From contig DCDB01000319.1 in NCBI GenBank assembly GCA_002316215.1, positions 1 to 5,434 of the forward strand: a stretch of DNA of 5,434 nucleotides, written 5' to 3'. The notes beneath the pieces were generated by a model that was not told the DNA's origin, did not search any database, and saw only the letters and a program-made list of their open reading frames with translations. Of the stretch, positions 1 through 4,572 are shown in pieces; position 1 is the first letter of the stretch; each line of letters starts with the position of its first letter. Origin of the DNA: Lachnospiraceae bacterium UBA1066 (lineage in GTDB: Bacteria > Bacillota > Clostridia > Lachnospirales > Lachnospiraceae). The position numbers and the translations under genes were made by a program.

Positions 1-214
1 CGTCCCCGGACTGGCCGGCCGGATCGGTTTTTCCGGCATTTCTATTCCCGGGCCGATTGTCCGTCTTAACGACTCCCATGGCATTATAAAGTTCCTGCAT
101 CCCGATAAGAGAGATCGCAGCCACTGTTATAATAAGCACCGGCCCGCCGAGAAGTATTGTAACGAGAGCGATTGCCACAAGAAAAACGCTGCTGATTACC
201 CTTGTCTTAAACAT
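1..214 (-). CDS. cdsA: Phosphatidate cytidylyltransferase, N-terminal part (3' end outside window)
   Basis: The reading frame from the ATG at 214 runs off the left edge after about 71 codons. It begins MFKTRVISSVFLVAIALVTI and continues through ILLGGPVLIITVAAISLIGM to QELYNAMGV, the typical start of bacterial CdsA: a short basic N-terminus, a membrane segment with a glycine-rich middle, then an ELY motif. CdsA is an integral membrane enzyme that makes CDP-diacylglycerol from phosphatidate and CTP, the precursor of most bacterial phospholipids. The start is well supported: GGGAGGA at 219-225 lies four bases upstream and a promoter lies at 273-300. After the ELY motif comes an unusually polar stretch (TDNRPGNRNAGKTDPAGQSGD) that I do not expect in the core family. 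The catalytic C-terminal signature is outside the window, so the name rests on the N-terminus alone. The gene has its own promoter and is divergent from lplA, so no uppS lies directly upstream, although uppS-cdsA is a common order. Confidence 0.8.
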   Translation of the reverse strand, partial: MFKTRVISSVFLVAIALVTILLGGPVLIITVAAISLIGMQELYNAMGVVKTDNRPGNRNAGKTDPAGQSGD

Positions 215-218
215 TGAC

Positions 219-225
219 TCCTCCC
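219..225 (-). promoter_or_regulatory. Ribosome binding site of cdsA
   Basis: Read on the minus strand this is GGGAGGA followed by GTCA and the ATG at 214-212. It fixes the cdsA start. Confidence 0.8.
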
Positions 226-234
226 TGACACCGG

Positions 235-261
235 CGGATCTAAAAAAGATTAAGCGATCCG
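235..261 (-). other. Inverted repeat in the cdsA 5' leader
   Basis: CGGATC at 235-240 and GATCCG at 256-261 form a perfect 6-bp inverted repeat around a 15-base A/T-rich loop. It lies between the predicted cdsA transcription start (near 266) and its ribosome binding site, so it would be in the untranslated leader. There is no U-tract after the stem in the direction of transcription, so I do not call it a terminator. It may be an mRNA structure, an operator, or chance. Confidence 0.35.
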
Positions 262-272
262 TCTTTCGCATT

Positions 273-300
273 ATTATAACATATTCAGAGAATTTGTGAA
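273..300 (-). promoter_or_regulatory. Sigma-A type promoter of cdsA
   Basis: On the minus strand, TTCACA (300-295) is followed by 16 bases and a perfect TATAAT (278-273), preceded by TG to give an extended -10. The predicted start of transcription is near 266, giving a leader of about 50 bases to the cdsA ATG. Position, spacing and the matching ribosome binding site make this the best-supported promoter on the minus strand. Confidence 0.75.
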
Positions 301-325
301 GCCTGACGTTACTCAGCCATAAGCG

Positions 326-349
326 TCGCAGGTATGAGGATGCCTGCGA
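326..349. promoter_or_regulatory. 24-bp inverted repeat between cdsA and lplA (operator or RNA hairpin)
   Basis: TCGCAGG (326-332) and CCTGCGA (343-349) are perfect inverted arms. The inner bases TAT and ATG extend the pairing with one G-T pair, leaving a four-base GAGG loop at 336-339, so as RNA this is a 10-bp hairpin. No T-run follows on either strand, so it is not an intrinsic terminator. It lies about 25 bp upstream of the cdsA -35 box and about 90 bp upstream of the first lplA start, a suitable place for an operator serving both genes. The 5' arm can alternatively pair with CCTGACG at 302-308, which would exclude the hairpin if this region is transcribed in the plus direction. Confidence 0.5.
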
Positions 350-357
350 AACATTGT

Positions 358-379
358 GCAAATCTTCATGCGTTTAAAC
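358..379 (+). repeat. Direct repeat copy 1 in the lplA leader
   Basis: A 22-base unit starting GCAAATCTTCATGC and ending TTAAAC. It matches copy 2 at 427-448 at 20 of 22 positions, including 14 identical bases at the start. The copies are 69 bases apart, exactly 23 codons. The ATG inside this copy (368-370) opens a 16-codon reading frame in the lplA frame that stops at 416-418; it has no Shine-Dalgarno. Between the copies a second motif pair is present: GAAACAGGA at 393-401 and 417-425, each preceded by GCACAG. Confidence 0.7.
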
Positions 380-421
380 GAAACGCGCACAGGAAACAGG
401 AATATGCACAGCAATTGAAAC

Positions 422-427
422 AGGAGG
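422..427 (+). promoter_or_regulatory. Strong ribosome binding site for the upstream lplA start
   Basis: A perfect AGGAGG lies nine bases before the ATG at 437. It is the strongest Shine-Dalgarno seen in the window and is the reason to prefer 437 over 494 as the lplA start. Confidence 0.7.
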
Positions 428-448
428 CAAATCTTCATGCACTTAAAC
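427..448 (+). repeat. Direct repeat copy 2, overlapping the lplA start
   Basis: Second copy of the 22-base unit (first at 358-379; 20 of 22 identical). It begins at the last G of the AGGAGG box and contains the ATG at 437, so the duplication carries the translation start context. Only this copy has a Shine-Dalgarno in front of it. Confidence 0.7.
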
Positions 449-1210
449 AGCCGAAAAGTTGCCGGACGGCTTCGGGTGTGCTATACTCCGGGTATGGAAA
501 AAATATATTATTATAACAGCAGTTCAACCGATCCCACATGGAACCTTGCTCTTGAAGAGTATGTTCTTCTTAATTTTCGTGACAAAAAGATCTTTATGCT
601 CTGGCAAAACGACAAAACCGTTGTTATCGGTAAAAACCAGATTGCGGAAAATGAAGTCGACCTTAAATACGCGCAGGATAACGAAATCTCTGTCGTCCGG
701 CGGACAACCGGAGGCGGTGCGGTTTACCACGATATGGGAAATGTTAATTACAGCTTTTTTATGGACTATAATCCCCTGAAGCCGGTTTCGCTGTCCGATT
801 GCGCCGTGCCTATTGCAAAAGCGCTGAACGTCATGGGTGCCGAAGCATCTTTCAGCGGACGAAATGATATCCTCTGCCGCGGACGAAAGGTCTGCGGTAC
901 TGCCGAACGCATCGACGGAAACCGGATTCTCGCCCATGGCTGCATTCTTTTCTCCGTCGATCTTGAAACGATGACGCGCGTCCTGACGCCTCCGGCGGAG
1001 AAACTGGCCAAAAGAGGGATCAGCTCCGTGCGCAGCCGCGTCATGAATCTTAAGGAGTGCTTTCCCGACATGAATATAACCGATTTCAAACATACGCTTG
1101 CCGCAGGCGTTCTCGACGGGTACAATGTGGAAAAGCTGGATTTTTCATTTGAAGATTTACGGGGCATCATGAAGCTTCAGAAAAAGTATGAAATGCTGCC
1201 TGTCAGCTAA
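437..1210 (+). CDS. lplA: Lipoate-protein ligase A family, catalytic domain only
   Basis: Members of this cofactor-transferase family activate lipoate (or octanoate) with ATP and join it to a lysine on carrier domains of oxo-acid dehydrogenases or the glycine cleavage H protein. Clear signatures from the 437 start: YYYNSSSTDPTWNLALEEY (24-42), RRTTGGGAVYHDMGNVNYSF (88-107, the nucleotide/lipoate-binding glycine motif), and GRKVCGTAER (149-158) with K151 as the expected catalytic lysine, followed by ILAHGCILFSVDL. The protein ends at KLQKKYEMLPVS, just where full-length LplA (about 330 residues) continues into its C-terminal accessory domain, which is absent here. No frame downstream encodes the missing domain, so this looks like a natural single-domain form. 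It may need a separate LplB-like partner or act as a lipoyl/octanoyl transferase. The start is unresolved: 437 has AGGAGG, but homology begins at the ATG at 494 (238 residues), which sits directly after a promoter-like sequence. Confidence 0.9.
   Translation: MHLNSRKVAGRLRVCYTPGMEKIYYYNSSSTDPTWNLALEEYVLLNFRDKKIFMLWQNDKTVVIGKNQIAENEVDLKYAQDNEISVVRRTTGGGAVYHDMGNVNYSFFMDYNPLKPVSLSDCAVPIAKALNVMGAEASFSGRNDILCRGRKVCGTAERIDGNRILAHGCILFSVDLETMTRVLTPPAEKLAKRGISSVRSRVMNLKECFPDMNITDFKHTLAAGVLDGYNVEKLDFSFEDLRGIMKLQKKYEMLPVS
459..487 (+). promoter_or_regulatory. Promoter-like sequence ending 6 bp before the second lplA ATG
   Basis: TTGCCG (459-464), a 17-base spacer, then TATACT (482-487) preceded by TG for an extended -10. 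With a six-base discriminator (488-493) the first transcribed base would be the A of the ATG at 494, giving a leaderless lplA mRNA. The -10 matches consensus at five of six positions and the -35 at four of six. It lies inside the reading frame that starts at 437, so it may also be a chance match in coding sequence. Confidence 0.5.
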
Positions 1211-1225
1211 AGACAAAAGCCTGGG

Positions 1226-1903
1226 ATGAAGAAAGCCATGCAGGATTGGAAAAAGAAAAATTTCACAGCGGATCCGAAAAACAGCAGGAAAGAAAACCCT
1301 GAAGCGGCGTTCTGCAGTCTCAAGACCATGATCTGCTTCGGAGACAGCATGGTCTTTGGTTTCAGGGTAAGGCGGAGCGAATGCTGGACGGCACTTTTAA
1401 ATGGCAGAGGGCCTTACAGGATGATCAATCGCGGAGTCAACGGAGACACAACAGCCGGCATGCTCGCCCGTTTCAGGAATCAGGTGACGGATCCGGCTCC
1501 GGACGCAGTTTTTTTTCTGGCCGGCTCAAATGACATCTTTGAATACGGGGAAATTACGGGAGCGGAACGTAATCTTTCTTACATGGCGGATCAATGCAGA
1601 AACCGCGGAATCCGCACTTTTATTTCAACCGTTACACCCTATTATCCGCAGCTGCTCCCCGACGCCCTTGCTTCTTCCGTCCACATGGAGACAGCAATCC
1701 CGCTGCGTGAAGAGCTCAACGGCTACATCCGGCAAATGACGGGATGCATCGATACTTCTTCCTGCTTTGAAGAACTTCCGGCGGATCTGCAGCTGCAGTA
1801 TTCTGTCGATGGCATCCATTTAAATGCCAGAGGCCATCTCCTCGCCGCGGACTATATTCTGTCCCATATCACGAGTCCTCAGCGGACTTCTTCAGGCCTT
1901 TAA
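1226..1903 (+). CDS. SGNH/GDSL-type hydrolase (lipase, esterase or acyl hydrolase)
   Basis: All four SGNH blocks are present in a 225-residue protein. Block I is ICFGDSMVFGF with nucleophile S41, block II NRGVNGDTTAG with oxyanion glycine G73, block III FFLAGSNDIF with N102, and block V SVDGIHLNARGHLLAADYI with the D195/H198 pair. No signal peptide or membrane segment is visible, so it is probably cytoplasmic. The true substrate is unknown; the fold covers acyl-thioesterases, arylesterases and deacetylases. It follows lplA by 15 bp in the same direction, suggesting one operon. The start is weakly supported: neither 1226 nor the next ATG at 1238 has a good Shine-Dalgarno, and the fold itself begins only at M35 (ATG at 1328). 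The first 34 residues are lysine-rich, polar and not part of the family. The 3' end overlaps the convergent citXG by 12 bp. An eight-T run at 1509-1516 encodes part of V95-F97. Confidence 0.85.
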   Translation: MKKAMQDWKKKNFTADPKNSRKENPEAAFCSLKTMICFGDSMVFGFRVRRSECWTALLNGRGPYRMINRGVNGDTTAGMLARFRNQVTDPAPDAVFFLAGSNDIFEYGEITGAERNLSYMADQCRNRGIRTFISTVTPYYPQLLPDALASSVHMETAIPLREELNGYIRQMTGCIDTSSCFEELPADLQLQYSVDGIHLNARGHLLAADYILSHITSPQRTSSGL

Positions 1904-3292
1904 AGAACCGGGAACTTTTCCTGTTTCATAAAAATCCAGAAAGTATGTCAGGGCAAGAAGATCGGCACTGCCCCCGGGGCTTAGGTTCTCACGAATAAAC
2001 TCTCTGTCCAGCTGTATTAATATTTCCCTGTAATTTTTCTTTTCAAAGCCGCCGGCTATGAGACCTTTCATCTGCTCCTTTATTTCCTGCATTTTTTCAT
2101 AGGAGGAACGGCTGATCAGGTTTGTATCTTCCGTGGATGCAAGAATGTAAATAAGAGTGATAATTCCTGCATCATTTAAAGAATATCCTTCCCTGATCAA
2201 AGCGGAAAGATGCGGAAGAGATTGATTAAAAAGCGTCGGAAAGCCTTCTGCTGCCTCTCCCCGTATGCCGCGGACACCGTATTTTTTATAAATCTTTTCA
2301 CCGTTCGTAACAGCCGGACGGTTTTTCATCTCCTCCATCTCCGCTGCAATCGGCGAAGCAATTCTCCTGCATACTTCCATAAGTGCGGGACGGCTGTATG
2401 GAATCTGTTTTCCGTAAAGCCTTCCTATTGCCGCACAGAGGAACCCCATTGAAAAGATTGCTCCTTTGTGCGTATTGACGCCTTCAGTCGCTCTCCGCAT
2501 GGAAATCTCAGCCTGGATACCGATCGGCCGGATTCCTTCTAAGAAGGTTTCCGGCTCCTTCCTGCAATTTGAAATTCCATATGCCGTAAAAGCGGAAAAA
2601 TACGGAAGGATCGCAAGGGCACTTGTCTCGAAAGTAAAAATATCCATATCTTTATGTGAGCCGGTATTATTCTGGTCAACCAGACCCGGTTTCGGTGTCG
2701 CCATAACTTCGTACAGCAAAGCGCGGACTGCCAGAAAACTCACATTATCCGCATATCTTTTTGAAAAAAAATCCCACATGACCGTACATACACGTTCAAA
2801 GAGTTCTGCGACACTGTGCTTCCTTGAACGGCTGCATTCAAACGCCGGCCTCCCGCAAAGAAGGCAGGTCCGTTCCGGATAGCCCAATTCCGTCCGGGAA
2901 ACTTTTCTTCCGTCTGTTCCGAGAACATCAATATCAAAGAGCCGTCCCAGGGTGTGCTCTTCTTCAAGATCCGTCAGGATTTTTTTAATTTCTTCCGCAG
3001 ATCCGTCCACGCAGAAATAAGCTTCACATCCGGTCTTTTTCCTGCTTTCCTCCCTGTACAGAATGCGAAGCCCGTATGCTTTAAGACGGATTTCAATCTG
3101 TTCACAGCCTTCTGAAAATGACCAGCGTGCAAGTTCAAAGACCTTTACCGGTCCTGCTATGTTAAGTCCGAAGCTTACAAGAGGCACATGATACTGCTGT
3201 ATCAGTTCTGCCTGCCGCCCCGCTCTTTTTTCACGTGCTTTAAGCATCTCCGCAAGACCGACTTCTTCTCCGTCTGTTAATTGATCCGCCAT
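1892..3292 (-). CDS. citXG: CitX-CitG fusion: apo-citrate lyase phosphoribosyl-dephospho-CoA transferase / triphosphoribosyl-dephospho-CoA synthase
   Basis: This 466-residue protein joins two steps of citrate lyase maturation. Residues 1 to about 175 are CitX, with LAEMLKAREKRAGRQ (13-27), GRLFDIDVLG (116-125) and the cysteine-rich CLLCGRPAFECSRSRKHSV (143-161). CitX transfers the prosthetic group to the serine of the citrate lyase acyl carrier protein CitD. Residues from about 180 to 466 are CitG, with PKPGLVD (200-206), GSHKDMD (211-217), GVNTHKGAIF (271-280), GVRGIRGEAAEGFP (339-352), LASTEDTNLISR (384-395) and LSPGGSADLLALT (437-449). CitG makes 2'-(5''-triphosphoribosyl)-3'-dephospho-CoA from dephospho-CoA and ATP. 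Such fusions are known, for example in Haemophilus influenzae. The start is supported by GGAGG at 3297-3301, four bases upstream. An eight-U run in the mRNA (2764-2771) falls exactly at the domain junction. The gene is divergent from citC and its stop lies inside the 3' end of the convergent hydrolase gene. I saw no convincing promoter. Confidence 0.95.
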   Translation of the reverse strand: MADQLTDGEEVGLAEMLKAREKRAGRQAELIQQYHVPLVSFGLNIAGPVKVFELARWSFSEGCEQIEIRLKAYGLRILYREESRKKTGCEAYFCVDGSAEEIKKILTDLEEEHTLGRLFDIDVLGTDGRKVSRTELGYPERTCLLCGRPAFECSRSRKHSVAELFERVCTVMWDFFSKRYADNVSFLAVRALLYEVMATPKPGLVDQNNTGSHKDMDIFTFETSALAILPYFSAFTAYGISNCRKEPETFLEGIRPIGIQAEISMRRATEGVNTHKGAIFSMGFLCAAIGRLYGKQIPYSRPALMEVCRRIASPIAAEMEEMKNRPAVTNGEKIYKKYGVRGIRGEAAEGFPTLFNQSLPHLSALIREGYSLNDAGIITLIYILASTEDTNLISRSSYEKMQEIKEQMKGLIAGGFEKKNYREILIQLDREFIRENLSPGGSADLLALTYFLDFYETGKVPGSLKA

Positions 3293-3334
3293 ACTTCCTC
3301 CACTTTGCTTTCATCTTCATGACGCCGAAAAGCC

Positions 3335-3362
3335 TTGCAAATTCTTTTCATTTTCCTATAAT
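3335..3362 (+). promoter_or_regulatory. Sigma-A type promoter of citC
   Basis: TTGCAA (3335-3340), a 16-base spacer and a perfect TATAAT (3357-3362) point toward citC. Transcription would begin near 3369, leaving a leader of about 150 bases. The site lies 70 bp upstream of the divergent citXG start, so a regulator bound here could affect both genes. Confidence 0.65.
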
Positions 3363-3368
3363 AATGGT

Positions 3369-3385
3369 GCAGGCAATCATCCTGC
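3369..3385 (+). promoter_or_regulatory. Inverted repeat at the predicted citC transcription start
   Basis: GCAGG (3369-3373) and CCTGC (3381-3385) flank a seven-base loop. The left arm begins at the expected +1 of the citC promoter, so the element could be an operator or a hairpin at the very 5' end of the mRNA. The right arm is part of TCCTGCGG (3380-3387), which recurs exactly 30 bp downstream at 3410-3417. The same arms (GCAGG and CCTGC) occur in the inverted repeat upstream of lplA, with a ten-base spacer there. Confidence 0.4.
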
Positions 3386-3518
3386 GGATATAAAAAAGCC
3401 CAAAAGTTTTCCTGCGGTCAGAAAAGCTTTTTCCCGGTCTCCGGTACTAAAAGGCACTTTTCGTATCCGCATCGCCTAAATCTTAAATATAAATTCAGTT
3501 CCGGAAAGGCGGTACTTC

Positions 3519-4571
3519 ATGTCCGATTACAACATCACAGAAATCCGGCCGGATGATTCACAAGCCAATGGCCAGTTGGATGCTTTACTAAAAAGCGAAA
3601 GCATCCGCCGGGACGCCCACCTCGATTATTCCTGTGGGATCTTTGACGAAAACCAGGAGCTGATTGCCACCGGAAGCTGTTTTAGAAATACTCTCCGTTG
3701 TATGGCCGTAAGGGGCGACCGCCGCGGAGAAGCTCTTATGAATGATATTATTACCCATTTAAATGAAATTCAACTGTTTCGCGGAAATACCCATATATTC
3801 TTATATACGAAAAACGAATCTGCCGGTTTTTTTAGCAGCCTGGGATTTTACGAAATCGTACGGATTCCCGGTGAAATCGTATTTATGGAAAATAAAAGGA
3901 ACGGTTTTTCCGATTATCTGAAAAAGCTTCAGGATGAGAGTATAAAAACAGACGGGCGCACAGCTTCCATCGTCATGAATGCCAACCCATTCACCCTGGG
4001 ACACCTTGCGCTCGTCGAAAAAGCTTCTTCCGAAAACGAACTGGTACACCTTTTTATCGTAAGTGAAGACCTAAGCCTCGTCCCCTATCCCGTTCGTCTT
4101 AAATTAGTCAAAGAAAACTGCCGTAAAATGAAAAACATCTGTCTCCACGCCGCAGGTCCGTATATCATCAGTAATGCTACTTTTCCGAGTTATTTCCAGA
4201 AGGACGAAGCGGCGGTCATCCGAAGCCACGCGCTTCTTGATACGGAAGTCTTCGTAAAAATTGCCAATGCGCTTCATATCACAAGCCGCTATGTCGGAGA
4301 AGAACCCAGAAGCCTCGTTACAGGCATCTACAACGATGTCTTAAAAGAAAAGCTTCCGGAAAACGGAGTACAGTGCACGGTTATTCCGCGAAAAAGGACA
4401 GACAAAGGTGAAATCATCAGTGCCTCCACGGTCAGGACTCTTATAAAAAACGGAGATCTTTCCGCCCTGCGCCCACTGGTTCCGCCTGCCACCGCCGATT
4501 ACTTTTTCAGTCCGGAGGCCGGGCCTGTCATTCAGCGGATAAAAAACTCCCAGGATGTCATCCACTACTGA
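3519..4571 (+). CDS. citC: Citrate lyase ligase ([citrate (pro-3S)-lyase] ligase)
   Basis: CitC activates citrate lyase by using ATP and acetate to acetylate the thiol of the phosphoribosyl-dephospho-CoA arm on the acyl carrier subunit. The 350-residue length is normal for the family. The N-terminal part (about 30-125) is a GNAT-like domain, seen in MAVRGDRRGEALMNDIITHL (62-81) and FFSSLGFYEIVRIPGE (104-119). The C-terminal part is a cytidylyltransferase-like nucleotide-binding domain: NANPFTLGH (154-162) supplies the (H/T)xGH signature, followed by YVGEEP (259-264), TGIYND (268-273) and ISASTVR (300-306). The start is preceded by AAAGG at 3505-3509, nine bases upstream, a moderate ribosome binding site. 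The gene is divergent from citXG, whereas in E. coli citC heads a citCDEFXG operon. The citD, citE and citF subunit genes are not in the window and do not follow citC, since the next gene is convergent after a single base. Confidence 0.96.
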   Translation: MSDYNITEIRPDDSQANGQLDALLKSESIRRDAHLDYSCGIFDENQELIATGSCFRNTLRCMAVRGDRRGEALMNDIITHLNEIQLFRGNTHIFLYTKNESAGFFSSLGFYEIVRIPGEIVFMENKRNGFSDYLKKLQDESIKTDGRTASIVMNANPFTLGHLALVEKASSENELVHLFIVSEDLSLVPYPVRLKLVKENCRKMKNICLHAAGPYIISNATFPSYFQKDEAAVIRSHALLDTEVFVKIANALHITSRYVGEEPRSLVTGIYNDVLKEKLPENGVQCTVIPRKRTDKGEIISASTVRTLIKNGDLSALRPLVPPATADYFFSPEAGPVIQRIKNSQDVIHY

Positions 4572-4572
4572 T

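Noticed and set aside
334..516. 60-codon plus-strand frame (start MRMPAKHCANLHAFKRNAHR) covering the leader repeats
   Set aside because: Its ATG lies inside the 326-349 inverted repeat with no ribosome binding site, it runs out of frame into lplA, and its internal ANLHA repeat simply reflects the duplicated DNA unit.
524..1170. Minus-strand open frames of 189 and 134 codons opposite lplA
   Set aside because: They lie fully antisense to a gene with unmistakable family motifs, have no recognisable domain or ribosome binding site, and look like shadow frames.
1199..1310. Frameshifted remnant of an LplA C-terminal domain after the lplA stop
   Set aside because: I read all three forward frames after 1210; none shows a WxWNYG-like linker or other accessory-domain residues, so there is no sign of a recent truncation.
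1509..1516. Eight-T run in the hydrolase gene as a second programmed slippage site
   Set aside because: It lies inside the core beta strand before the GSND block (V95-F97), so slippage would only make inactive protein; it is best explained as chance TTT codons.
2210..2882. Plus-strand frames of 80 and 138 codons opposite citXG
   Set aside because: They are antisense to conserved CitX and CitG motifs and have no support as genes.
3421..3461. Short palindromes AAAAGCTTTT (3422-3431) and AAAAG-gca-CTTTT (3449-3461) as a terminator or attenuator in the citC leader
   Set aside because: The stems are A/T-rich and only five base pairs, with no following T-run; they are too weak to call.
3293..3500. 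Minus-strand promoter for citXG
   Set aside because: Candidate -10 boxes such as TATTAT (3363-3358) or TAAGAT have no acceptable -35 at 16-18 bases, so no promoter is called although one must exist somewhere upstream.
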